Below, one piece after another: positions 49,641 to 59,121 of a stretch of DNA of 64,000 nucleotides. The notes under the pieces were generated by a model. The model was not told where the DNA came from, made no database searches, and was given only the letters and a program-made list of their open reading frames with translations. Both the position numbers and the translations under genes were made by a program. How positions within the stretch are numbered: the first letter of the stretch is position 1; the number at the start of each line of letters is the position of its first letter. Location: positions 1 to 64,000 of the forward strand of contig CACIZU010000004.1 in assembly GCA_902591185.1 (NCBI GenBank), given 5' to 3'. Source of the DNA: an uncultured Pelagibacteraceae bacterium. GTDB lineage: Bacteria; Pseudomonadota; Alphaproteobacteria; Pelagibacterales; Pelagibacteraceae.

Positions 49641-50633
49641 ATGATTTCAGATGAAGATCAAATAATGATGGAGACTCTTTATTGGTGGGGTATACCTACT
49701 TTATTTAGATGTAAAAATGATCCTGACCCAAAAAACTGTGATATTGCTTTAGTAGGAGTTCCACACAGTACTGGAAATGGTACTACGGAAAGAGATCAGC
49801 ATTTAGGTCCTCGAGCTGTAAGAAATATTTCAGCAATGCTTAAAAGATCACATCTAGAGTATGGAATTGATCCTTGGAAATTAAATAAAATTCATGATTT
49901 AGGGGATGTACCTTTTCCTGAGGCAAATGATAACGAAAAATGTATTGAAAGAATTTCAAGTTTTTATGATCACATCGAAAAAGCTGAAAAACCAGTTGTA
50001 TCAATTGGCGGTGATCACTCAGTAACAGGAGGAATAATACAAAGTTTAGCAAAAAAAAATTCTAAATTAACCAAAGGTAAAAAAATTACTTTAGTACACT
50101 TTGATGCTCATACTGATTGTTATGAAAAACTAGATCATTTTTTAGGTGCAAAAAAATCAGCAGCACATTGGGCCTCTTATCTAGTTAAACAAGGTAATGT
50201 TGATCCTCATACAAGCACACAAATAGGAATAAGAGGAAATCCAAGAACATTAGATTGGTTACAGGCAAGTTATGATATTGGATATCAGGTTATTACAATG
50301 GATGAATATAAAGAACTAGGACATGAAAAATGTTCTAAAATGATTTTAGATAGACTAGGGGATAATCCTATTTATGTAACATTTGATCTAGACTGTTTAG
50401 ATTCAACAGTTGCACCAGGTACTGCAAATATTGAACCCGCATTTAGAGGTTTTAATATGGATGAGGCTAGAAAACTTATACAATGTTTAAAAGGTAAAAA
50501 TGTAATCGGTGGGGACGTAGCTTGTTTAATGCCAACCAAAGATAACCCAAACAATATTACATCAATGGTTGCGGCTTCTATAATGTTTGAAATTATTTGT
50601 TTAATTAGTGTTAATTTAAATAATGGAAAATAA
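49641..50633 (+). CDS. Ureohydrolase (agmatinase/arginase family)
   Basis: GGDHSVTGG, HFDAHTDCY, FDLDCLDSTVAPGT metal ligands. Confidence 0.87.
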   Translation: MISDEDQIMMETLYWWGIPTLFRCKNDPDPKNCDIALVGVPHSTGNGTTERDQHLGPRAVRNISAMLKRSHLEYGIDPWKLNKIHDLGDVPFPEANDNEKCIERISSFYDHIEKAEKPVVSIGGDHSVTGGIIQSLAKKNSKLTKGKKITLVHFDAHTDCYEKLDHFLGAKKSAAHWASYLVKQGNVDPHTSTQIGIRGNPRTLDWLQASYDIGYQVITMDEYKELGHEKCSKMILDRLGDNPIYVTFDLDCLDSTVAPGTANIEPAFRGFNMDEARKLIQCLKGKNVIGGDVACLMPTKDNPNNITSMVAASIMFEIICLISVNLNNGK

Positions 50634-51291
50634 ATTAAGTTTTTTTTTTAAGGGTCAAATTTGGCACTTAGGCGGAACAATTATTTTATTTTATATTGGA
50701 TTTCAATTTGCAGATCTTGAAAATAATACGAATAGTTTTTTAGGATTTAATGCTTTGAATTGGTTTTTAATAGCAATGTTTATACCATTAATTCACCAAA
50801 TATATGTATGGATTTGTTGGAGATCAGAGTTATGTTGGAAATCTGTCAGTAATACAATTGGATTTAAAGGATATGTAATATTATTTTTTATTTTAATTAT
50901 CTCTAGACTTTCAGCTATTGTTTTGTGTTTTGTTGACTATGGTTCTTTATACAAACCAAGCCTTATTGCTTGGATAATTTCAATTATTATTTTTATTCCA
51001 GGAGCATACACAATGTATTCAGTTAAAAAATATTTTGGCTTCTTAAGAGCAGCAGGTGCAGATCATTTTTATCCAGAGTATAGAGATATGCCTTTTGAAA
51101 AAAGAGGTATATTTAAATGGACACCAAATGCTATGTATGTTTTTGCGATAGGAATTCCTTTTGCTTTTGCAATAGCAACAGGTTCTAAATCAATGTTTAT
51201 AGTTGCAATTTACACCTATATTTCTATTTGGCTGCATTATTATTTTACCGAAAAAGAAGACTTTAAAATTATTTATGGAAAAAAATTATAA
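50623..51291 (+). CDS. Membrane protein, possible PEMT/ICMT-like methyltransferase
   Basis: Multi-TM; C-terminal GIFKWTPNAMYVF…WLHYYFTEKEDFKIIYG resembles isoprenylcysteine/phospholipid methyltransferases. Confidence 0.55.
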   Translation: MENKLSFFFKGQIWHLGGTIILFYIGFQFADLENNTNSFLGFNALNWFLIAMFIPLIHQIYVWICWRSELCWKSVSNTIGFKGYVILFFILIISRLSAIVLCFVDYGSLYKPSLIAWIISIIIFIPGAYTMYSVKKYFGFLRAAGADHFYPEYRDMPFEKRGIFKWTPNAMYVFAIGIPFAFAIATGSKSMFIVAIYTYISIWLHYYFTEKEDFKIIYGKKL

Positions 51292-51350
51292 ATCAACTCA
51301 ATATAAGATTTGATAAATTTTAATATTAAGAAAAAAGTTGAATTTATGTA

Positions 51351-52040
51351 TTGCAAGCTATGAGCACAATATTAATTACATTTATACCATCAATTTTAAT
51401 TTTATTTTATTTTGTGTTATCTGATAGATTTAGAGAGCCCATTCATTTAATTGTTATGATTTTTTGTCTAGGAGTTGTGATTTGTTTGCCAGCTGGAGCA
51501 ATTAATGGTTTTATGCATAATAATTTTTGCGATGGTTCAAAATTATCTCATAGACTTTTTTATAGTTTCTTTGCGCCCGCCTGGTCAGAAGAATTATTAA
51601 AATTTCTTGTTTTATGGTTTTGTGTATTAAAAAGAGACGAATTTAACGAACCAATGGATGGGATTGTTTATGGAGTAACAGTGTCACTAGGTTTTGCAAC
51701 TTTTGAAAACTTTGAATATGTTTTTGTATTGTCGGATCATTATCAATGGAATCCGTTAGAAACTGCTATATTAAGATCTTATACCGCTGTTCCCATGCAT
51801 GGTTTAAATGGTTGTATTATGGGATTTTTTTTTGGATTGTACGCGTTTACTGCACATAAAAAATATTTAATATTAAGTCTTTTGATACCTTATCTATTTC
51901 ACGGAATTTATAATTTTGTTGATAGCCCATATTATCAGATAACTGTTGGAATAATGTTTGTTTGTGCTTACATACTTCATTCAGAATTAAAAAAACATCA
52001 AAGGACAATGACTGAAGAAAATGAATTAGAGAAAAAGTGA
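51351..52040 (+). CDS. PrsW family intramembrane metalloprotease-like protein
   Basis: APAWSEELLKFLVLW (EExxK), FATFENFEYV, AVPMHGLNGCIMG, LFHGIYNF motifs. Confidence 0.8.
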   Translation: MQAMSTILITFIPSILILFYFVLSDRFREPIHLIVMIFCLGVVICLPAGAINGFMHNNFCDGSKLSHRLFYSFFAPAWSEELLKFLVLWFCVLKRDEFNEPMDGIVYGVTVSLGFATFENFEYVFVLSDHYQWNPLETAILRSYTAVPMHGLNGCIMGFFFGLYAFTAHKKYLILSLLIPYLFHGIYNFVDSPYYQITVGIMFVCAYILHSELKKHQRTMTEENELEKK

Positions 52041-52073
52041 GATCCTATATTATTTTTATACTAAAATATTAGT

Positions 52074-53654
52074 TTAATTTAAAATAAGGTCAGAAGCTTT
52101 TTCTGCTATCATTAAAGTTGGAGCATTTAAATTTCCACTTGTAATTTCAGGCATAACTGACGCATCAACTACTCTTAAATTTTCTAAACCATGAACTTTC
52201 AATTTTTCATCTACTACAGCCATATTATCTATACCCATTTTTAAAGTACATGATGGGTGATAAGCAGTTTCAGCTTTAGATCTTATGTATTCTTCAAATA
52301 ATTCATCTGTATGAATATTTTCTCCTGGTCCAATTTCTTTTCCTGCAAATTGTTTTAAGGAGTTTTGTCCAAGTATTTTTCTTGCAACATGTATGCATTC
52401 TATTGTTTGTTTAAGATCATCTTCATGATCTAAATAATTGAATTTAATTTTTGGATAATCATATGGGTTAGAACTTTTCAAGGTAATGTTACCTCTGCTT
52501 TTTGGATGATTTGGACTTGCGTGTAATTGATATCCATGCCTATCAGGATCTACAAGACCATGATCAATTACAAAGGCTGGAAAAAAATGAAATTGAATAT
52601 TTGGATATTCCCTTTCAGGGGATGATTTACAAAAACCTCCTGCTTCTAAAAATGAAGTAGAACATGGACCAGTTCTTGATAAAAACCATTGAATACCAAT
52701 TCTTACCATATTTAATTTGTTAACATATGAATACAAAGTATCTGAAGTTTTACATTCTTGCTGCACATAAGTTTCTAAATGATCCTGTAAATTTCTACCA
52801 ACACCTTCAAGATTGTGCACAACTTCAATTCCTTTTTCTTTTAAATGTTCACTTGGGCCAACACCTGAAAGCATCAATAATTGAGGTGAATTTATAGCTC
52901 CACCACTAAGTATAACTTCTTTATTTGCATAAATTTTTTCAACTTTATTTTTAATTTTAACTTCAATACCAATTGCTTTTTTTCCATCAAAAATAATTCT
53001 CTCTACAAATGCATCGGTAAAAACTTTTAAATTTTTTCTTTTTTTAGCTGGATTTAAATAATATTTTGAAACACTAGCTCTTTCACCTTTATGAATAGTT
53101 ACATCATACATTCCAAAACCCTCTTGATCTTTACCATTCATGTCATCATTAATTTTATATCCAGCTTCCCCAGCAGAATCGATAAATGCTTTAAATAAAG
53201 GATTTTTATTTTTTGATTGATTTACAGGTAAAATTCCATTGCTACCTCTATATTCGTTTTCACCTTCTGACCAAGTTTCAATTTTTTTAAAATAAGGTAA
53301 AACTTTTTCATAAGACCAGTCTTTTAATCCAAAAGAAGCCCATCTTTGATAATCATTAGGATTGCCTCTTACAAAAACCATTCCATTATGAGCTGAACAT
53401 CCTCCAACCATTTTACCTCTTGGACAGAATAGCTTTCTATCTTGTAAATGAGGCTCTGGTTCAGAATAATATTTATAATTATATTTTGGATCATGCATAG
53501 TGTACAAGATCGCAAGTGGCATTTTTACTTTCCAAATATCACTAGGCTTTCCTGCTTCAAAAACAGCTACATTGTTTTGACTATTTTCTGATAATCGATT
53601 AGCAAGTACACAGCCTGCTGAACCGGCTCCAATAATTAAATAATCAAATTTCAT
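52074..53654 (-). CDS. GMC oxidoreductase, choline dehydrogenase (BetA)-like
   Basis: YLIIGAGSAGCVLANRLSE; GKMVGGCSAHNGMVFVRGNPNDYQRWA; SGGAINSPQLLMLSGVGP; YHPSCTLKMG. Confidence 0.9.
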   Translation of the reverse strand: MKFDYLIIGAGSAGCVLANRLSENSQNNVAVFEAGKPSDIWKVKMPLAILYTMHDPKYNYKYYSEPEPHLQDRKLFCPRGKMVGGCSAHNGMVFVRGNPNDYQRWASFGLKDWSYEKVLPYFKKIETWSEGENEYRGSNGILPVNQSKNKNPLFKAFIDSAGEAGYKINDDMNGKDQEGFGMYDVTIHKGERASVSKYYLNPAKKRKNLKVFTDAFVERIIFDGKKAIGIEVKIKNKVEKIYANKEVILSGGAINSPQLLMLSGVGPSEHLKEKGIEVVHNLEGVGRNLQDHLETYVQQECKTSDTLYSYVNKLNMVRIGIQWFLSRTGPCSTSFLEAGGFCKSSPEREYPNIQFHFFPAFVIDHGLVDPDRHGYQLHASPNHPKSRGNITLKSSNPYDYPKIKFNYLDHEDDLKQTIECIHVARKILGQNSLKQFAGKEIGPGENIHTDELFEEYIRSKAETAYHPSCTLKMGIDNMAVVDEKLKVHGLENLRVVDASVMPEITSGNLNAPTLMIAEKASDLILN

Positions 53655-54187
53655 ATAAGTTTGGACGTTAGCAATTTTTGATAGTCATGAATAGATTTCA
53701 TTTTAATGTCTGTTCTTTTTGCTGCTTCATCAAATTTTCGAAGAAGTATTGAAGGTTTAAAACATTCTTGTGCTTCAAATTTATTACACTCCTCTTGATT
53801 TAATACTCCTCCTTGGAGATTCAAACTTACTTTAGAAGCTTCAGAAAGCTGATTATAATATTTTTTATCTTTTGCAAGATAACGCTTTGCTAGAACATGG
53901 TATTTTATTGGTTCTACTATCTCTTTTTTAAAAAAGCTTTTTAAATATTCATAACCTATATTTTCGTGTTGCCCATCTACATTTAGTTTAACTAACTCAT
54001 CAGGGTTTTCTAAAATAAAATGACCATAATCATGCAATAGACAGGAACAAATTAACCCATCGTCGCATTTTGCTTTTTCAGCAAGCATTGCGGTCTGAAT
54101 CATATGCTCAGACATGGTGACTTTCTCACCAATGTAGAGTGATTTACTATTTTTGAAATTTGATATTATTTTATCAATAATTTGCAT
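53651..54187 (-). CDS. HD-domain protein, PhnZ/TmpB-like mixed-valent diiron oxygenase candidate
   Basis: Y18-x2-E21, H28, H52-D53-x2-H56, H74, H97, D153: near-identical spacing to the PhnZ active site as remembered. Confidence 0.75.
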   Translation of the reverse strand: MQIIDKIISNFKNSKSLYIGEKVTMSEHMIQTAMLAEKAKCDDGLICSCLLHDYGHFILENPDELVKLNVDGQHENIGYEYLKSFFKKEIVEPIKYHVLAKRYLAKDKKYYNQLSEASKVSLNLQGGVLNQEECNKFEAQECFKPSILLRKFDEAAKRTDIKMKSIHDYQKLLTSKLI

Positions 54188-54192
54188 TAAGA

Positions 54193-55032
54193 TTATTGAG
54201 GATGATCACCTTCAATTGCAATACGATCCATTATTCTTTCATAACCCAAACCTCTTCCAGGAAAAAAGTCTGTAATAGCATAATGAATAACGCTTCTGTT
54301 ATCCCAGATTGCAACAGTGTTTTCTGTCCAATTAAATCTGCAAGTTAGATCTAATCTTGCTTGATGTTCAAATATTTCTTTTAATATTTGATCACTTTCC
54401 TCTTTATCCAGACCAATAATTTGTTTTGTATAAGTCCAATTAACATATAAGATTTTCTTACCTGTTTCAGGATGGGTTCTAACAATTGGATGTTCGTTAG
54501 AATAAGCATCATAATTTCTTTTATTATTGCTCTCCATATACTTGTAGTTTTTAATAAAAAACTCTGCACCTAATGAACTATGAATAGCTTTTTTATCTTT
54601 TATCTTGTCTTGAATTTTTGGATTTAATGTTTCCCATGCTAACTCCATATTAGAAAAACACGTATCACCACCAACAGGAGGTATTTTAAGTGATTTTAAT
54701 ATAACTGCTTTAGTTGGCTTTAAATTATAACTTACATCGCTATGCCAATTTTCACCCCATTGGTTTTTTTCTTCTTTGCCTTTAACAATTCTAACAATTT
54801 CTGGATAATTTTCTAATCCTTTAACGTATGCATGAGTTTCAAGTGGACCAAATTTTTCAGCAAGAGCTATCTGTTGATCTTTAGTAATAGGCTGATCTCT
54901 AAAAAAAATTACTTTATGTTCTAAAAACAAATCATTTATTTTTTTAAAGTTTTCATTAGATACATCTGTTAAATCAATTCCTTTGATTTCTGCACCTAAG
55001 GCTCCAGATAGTAATTTTATTTCAGTGTTCAT
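54193..55032 (-). CDS. TauD/TfdA-family 2OG-Fe(II) dioxygenase
   Basis: ENWHSDVSYNLKPTKAVIL (HxD), GGDTCFSNMELAWETL, distal His/Arg in NRSVIHYAITDFFPGRG…YERIM. Confidence 0.9.
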   Translation of the reverse strand: MNTEIKLLSGALGAEIKGIDLTDVSNENFKKINDLFLEHKVIFFRDQPITKDQQIALAEKFGPLETHAYVKGLENYPEIVRIVKGKEEKNQWGENWHSDVSYNLKPTKAVILKSLKIPPVGGDTCFSNMELAWETLNPKIQDKIKDKKAIHSSLGAEFFIKNYKYMESNNKRNYDAYSNEHPIVRTHPETGKKILYVNWTYTKQIIGLDKEESDQILKEIFEHQARLDLTCRFNWTENTVAIWDNRSVIHYAITDFFPGRGLGYERIMDRIAIEGDHPQ

Positions 55033-55043
55033 TTAATTATAGA

Positions 55044-55511
55044 TTATTTTTTAAGTTTATTTGAAAATTGTAAGTTATCAAATTTAAATTTTGATTTATT
55101 TTCATCTATAAATTGATCCATTATCATTGCTTTTTCATTTTCAAATTCAGCAACTTTCCTAATATTTAAGTCAATATATAAAGACACAACTTCAGTTGTG
55201 GCAGACAAGATATTTTTACTTTTTTCGTACATTTCTAATTTGTAATGCAGTCTTTTTTTGTCATGATCAAAATAAGATAAATAAACATCCACTTCTTCGT
55301 TTTCTTTTACTTCGTTATTGTATGTTGTGTGACTTTCTACAGCCATTGTGCTTTTTTTAGTTGTTTTTGCCGATTGTTCTCCCATCTTAAATTTAGATAA
55401 AATTTTTTCTGCACCTTTATCAAAAACTAAAATATAAAATGCTAAATTCATATGACCATTATAATCAGTCCATTCATTTATTATTTTAGTAGTTTTTAGA
55501 AGGAGAGACAT
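55044..55511 (-). CDS. Hotdog-fold thioesterase (betainyl-CoA thioesterase-like)
   Basis: EWTDYNGHMNLAFYILVFDKGAEKIL; hotdog pattern; resembles thioesterase domain fused to carnitine dehydrogenases. Confidence 0.75.
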   Translation of the reverse strand: MSLLLKTTKIINEWTDYNGHMNLAFYILVFDKGAEKILSKFKMGEQSAKTTKKSTMAVESHTTYNNEVKENEEVDVYLSYFDHDKKRLHYKLEMYEKSKNILSATTEVVSLYIDLNIRKVAEFENEKAMIMDQFIDENKSKFKFDNLQFSNKLKK

Positions 55512-56152
55512 TATTGGTTTAATTCAAATAAAATTTGTTCTGAAAGTTTTTTAATTTCATCTACAGCACTACCTTTTCTTTGTTTTTCAATTGCTGTTTT
55601 CCCTTCTCCCATTGAAGAAGCGTAAATTTGTCTGTTGCCAATTATTATATTTACCGAGGGAACGTTTAGGCTTTTTATATAATCATTTGTTTTAATAATT
55701 TGTTTTGATCTTTGGTTTGCTCTATTTATTTGTATCATAATTTTTTTATTTGCTTTTTTTGCAATATCTATAATCGCTTCTGTCGCCCAAAAATCTACAT
55801 GTGACGGGGTCATTGGAATTAAAACTAAGTCAGAAGCTTCTATAGATGGTCGTGCATCAGACTCTATTTTTGGAGGTGTGTCTATTATTACTATATCATG
55901 ATCTTTTTTTAATGTTTTAGATTCATATTGTGCGCCCCATAGACTTGCAGTTTTAAAACTTAAATTATGGTTTGATATTTTTTTTTCTGATCGGATCATA
56001 AACCATTGACCTAGACTACCTTGTGGATCAGTATCAACGACAGCAACTTTAAGATTATGGTATTTAATAAAACCCATAGCCAAGTGAATTGCTAATGTTG
56101 TTTTGCCAGTACCACCTTTTTGTTGTGAAATAGTTATAACTTTTGAGAGCAT
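55511..56152 (-). CDS. Orphan ParA/MinD-family ATPase
   Basis: Deviant Walker A QQKGGTGKTTLAIHLA, DTDPQGSLGQW, IIDTPPKIESDARPSIEASDLVLIPMTPS. Confidence 0.88.
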   Translation of the reverse strand: MLSKVITISQQKGGTGKTTLAIHLAMGFIKYHNLKVAVVDTDPQGSLGQWFMIRSEKKISNHNLSFKTASLWGAQYESKTLKKDHDIVIIDTPPKIESDARPSIEASDLVLIPMTPSHVDFWATEAIIDIAKKANKKIMIQINRANQRSKQIIKTNDYIKSLNVPSVNIIIGNRQIYASSMGEGKTAIEKQRKGSAVDEIKKLSEQILFELNQ

Positions 56153-56392
56153 GATGATTGATAATATATTTATTAAACTAATCTCGAAATAAAATTATAT
56201 ATTCTACTTTTACGTTAAATTTTTTTTCTACTATAAATTGTATTAGTTATTTTAATTTTTAATTAAACTCAATTTTATTACGTTATTAACTTATAAAAAA
56301 TATATATAAAAAAAATAAAATATTTTTGTTTTACTATATGTGAAAGTATTGTTTTAATTAAGTATTTGTAAAATAGAACACATTAAGGGTAT

Positions 56393-57091
56393 ATGAATAA
56401 GCTATTGTTACCACAGGATATTGTTGGAGGATCGTTTTGGCTTATCTCTGTTGCTATGATTGGGGCAGCAATTTTTTTCTTTTTAGAGAGGGGTAGATTG
56501 TCAAACAGATGGGGCACAGCAATGAATCTTGTTGGTGTTATTGCTTTGATGTCATCCATTCATTATTTCTATGCAAAAAATTTGTGGGTACTAAATGGAC
56601 AGGCACCTACAGCATTAAGGTACATTGATTGGCTTTTAACTTTTCCGTTAACCATTTTAACTTTTTACGTAATGCTTAAATCAGTGACAGATATTAAAAG
56701 AGGAATGTTTTGGCGTTTAATAGTTGGAACTTTAGTTTGGGTTATAGCTCAACTTTTGGGAGCATACGGATACATGAGTGTAACTCTAGGTTTCTTAGTG
56801 GGCATAGTAGGATGGCTTTATATTATTGGTGAACTTTACATGGGTGATGCCGGAAGAATAAATGCAACATGTGGTAACGAAAATGTTCAAATGGCTTTTT
56901 TTGCAAATAGACTTATCATAACAATAGGTTTTTCAATTTATCATATTGGATATTTTATTGAGCACTTAGCAGGAGGAGCAAATATTAATAGTTTAAATGT
57001 AATTTATAATTTAGCTGACTTTTTAAATAAAATAATTTTTGGAATGATTATTTATAGTGCGGCTTTAGCAGATACAAAGAAAGGAACTTGA
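56393..57091 (+). CDS. Proteorhodopsin-like microbial rhodopsin with D-T-T motif
   Basis: 7-TM; RYIDWLLTFPLTILTFY (helix C), GWLYIIGELYMGD, retinal Lys in NLADFLNKIIFG (K213), H57 conserved. Confidence 0.93.
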   Translation: MNKLLLPQDIVGGSFWLISVAMIGAAIFFFLERGRLSNRWGTAMNLVGVIALMSSIHYFYAKNLWVLNGQAPTALRYIDWLLTFPLTILTFYVMLKSVTDIKRGMFWRLIVGTLVWVIAQLLGAYGYMSVTLGFLVGIVGWLYIIGELYMGDAGRINATCGNENVQMAFFANRLIITIGFSIYHIGYFIEHLAGGANINSLNVIYNLADFLNKIIFGMIIYSAALADTKKGT

Positions 57092-57108
57092 ATTAGGGGG
57101 AATAATTT

Positions 57109-59103
57109 ATGACAAAAGGAGCAGATATAATAGCAGCAATAATTTTATTAGCATTGTCAATAGCGATTGTAGTTTATTTATTGCATTGGCTTTACAGAAG
57201 ATCTTCAAAAGAAGTTTCTTTTGTAAGAACAGGAATGCTTGGTGAGAAGGTAGTTATATCAGGCGGAGCATTTGTCTTACCGATAATTCACAATATTACT
57301 CAAGTTGGTATGCGAACATTGAGTCTAACAATAAAAAGAGGTGGAGATAAATCTTTAATTACTAAAGACAGAATGAGAGCAGAACTAGTAACAGAATTTT
57401 TTACTAAAGTTCCACCAGATGCAAAAGCAGTTTCAACAGCCGCGCAAACTTTAGGTAACAGAACTCTTGATCCAGAACATTTAAGAGAAGTGGTGCAAGG
57501 TCGTTTTGCGGATGCCTTAGGAGAAGTTGCAGCAAAAATGACTCTTGATGAAATACAAGAAAATCGAGGACAATTTGTTAAAGAAGTTACAAAGATTGCC
57601 GATGAATCAATTGGTCATACAGGTTTAGCATTAGAAACAGTTTCAATTATATCTTTAGATCAAGCGCCGATTGAACAATTCAATCCAGCAAATACTTTTG
57701 ACTCTCAAGGTTTGACACAATTAACCGAACAAATAGAAGCAAGAAAGAAAAAAAGAAATGATATTACTCAAGATACTAAAATATCAATTGAAAATAAAAA
57801 CTTAGAAACCGTTCAAAAAGAATTAGAAATTAAAAAGAATGAAGAGTTTTCTAGATACCAACAAGAGAGAGAAGTTTCTATTCAAAAGGCAAACGAGAGA
57901 ACCGAAACAATTAAGCAAAAAGCTGAAAAAGAAAGACAAGCTGAAGAAGCTGAAATAAAAAGTCAGGAAGCAATTGAGGTTGCAAAAATTTCTCAAAATC
58001 AAGTTATAGAAGTTGAAAGAAAACTTACTGAAACTAGATTAATTGAGGAAATTGAAAAAAGAAGAAAAGAACAAAACCAATTAGAGAAAGATGCTGCTTT
58101 AGATATTAGACAAAAAGACCTAGAAACAGAAGTCAAAATATTAAATCTAGATAAAGAGAGTGAATACGCAAGACTAGAAAAACAACGATTAGTTGACACT
58201 AAAAGAGCTCAAGAAAAAGCTGAAATAATTAAAGAACAGTCAGATAAACAAAGAGAAGCGGAAGAAGCCCAAATTATTGCAGATCAACAAGTTAAAAATG
58301 CTAAAATTGCTCAACAGAAAAATATTGATGCTCATAGAATAGAGTCTGAAAAAGAAGTTAGAACTCTAGATATAGAAAAAGCTAAAAGAATTCAGATAGA
58401 AGAACATCAAAAAGAACTTGAAATAATAGAGAAATCTAAAGAAGTTCTTATATCAAAAGCAGAAGAACAAAATACAAGAGCTAAAGCAGTAGAAGCTGAA
58501 GAGAAAGCTAACTCAACAAGATACATTGAAAAAGCTGAAGGAATTAAACAAGTTGATGTTATTGAAGCAGCTTCAAAAGCCGAACAAGATAAGCACGCAA
58601 CCATGGCAGCTAAATTAAGATATGAAATAGATGCTGCGGGTAAAGAAGCATTAAATCTTGCAGAAAATGTAAGAAGTGATGCTAATAGAAGAAGCTCATT
58701 AAGAATTAAACTTGCTGAAAAAATTGAATCAATTATCAGAGAAAGTGTTAAACCTATGGCAAACATTGGTGATATCAAAATTGTCGATGTTAGCGGCCTT
58801 CCAGGATTTAGTGGAACAAGTGTGCCCGGATCTTCAGGTGGTGGTGGAAAAGAAGGTTCTAGCGGCGGCGGAAAGAGCGGAGGAAATTTAGCTGACAATG
58901 TTGTTAGTTCGGCTTTAAGATATAGAGCTCACCAACCATTTTTAGATAGCCTTCTTAAAGAAATTGGAATGAATCCTGGCGAAATAAGTAACATCCGAAA
59001 TATCCTTGGAGATTATGGGAATCCAAAAAAAGATTATCATATGAATTTTGGTGAAGATGTTTCTAAAAATTTAAAAGGAGCCAATAGTCCAAAAAACAAA
59101 TAA
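57109..59103 (+). CDS. Flotillin-like SPFH/Band 7 protein
   Basis: N-terminal TM then GEKVVISGGAFVLPIIHNITQVGMRTLSLTI; long Glu/Lys/Ala coiled-coil; Gly-rich linker and C-terminal domain. Confidence 0.88.
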   Translation: MTKGADIIAAIILLALSIAIVVYLLHWLYRRSSKEVSFVRTGMLGEKVVISGGAFVLPIIHNITQVGMRTLSLTIKRGGDKSLITKDRMRAELVTEFFTKVPPDAKAVSTAAQTLGNRTLDPEHLREVVQGRFADALGEVAAKMTLDEIQENRGQFVKEVTKIADESIGHTGLALETVSIISLDQAPIEQFNPANTFDSQGLTQLTEQIEARKKKRNDITQDTKISIENKNLETVQKELEIKKNEEFSRYQQEREVSIQKANERTETIKQKAEKERQAEEAEIKSQEAIEVAKISQNQVIEVERKLTETRLIEEIEKRRKEQNQLEKDAALDIRQKDLETEVKILNLDKESEYARLEKQRLVDTKRAQEKAEIIKEQSDKQREAEEAQIIADQQVKNAKIAQQKNIDAHRIESEKEVRTLDIEKAKRIQIEEHQKELEIIEKSKEVLISKAEEQNTRAKAVEAEEKANSTRYIEKAEGIKQVDVIEAASKAEQDKHATMAAKLRYEIDAAGKEALNLAENVRSDANRRSSLRIKLAEKIESIIRESVKPMANIGDIKIVDVSGLPGFSGTSVPGSSGGGGKEGSSGGGKSGGNLADNVVSSALRYRAHQPFLDSLLKEIGMNPGEISNIRNILGDYGNPKKDYHMNFGEDVSKNLKGANSPKNK

Positions 59104-59121
59104 TTTAATTAAAATATTATT

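Noticed and set aside
55511-56152. ParA-like gene as evidence of a plasmid or integrated element
   Set aside because: No ParB, replication, integrase or transposase genes nearby; orphan ParA/MinD ATPases are common on chromosomes.
58407-58898. 163-aa minus-strand ORF inside the flotillin-like gene
   Set aside because: Antisense shadow of repetitive coiled-coil codons; poly-Pro/Ser stretch arises from the Gly-rich linker.
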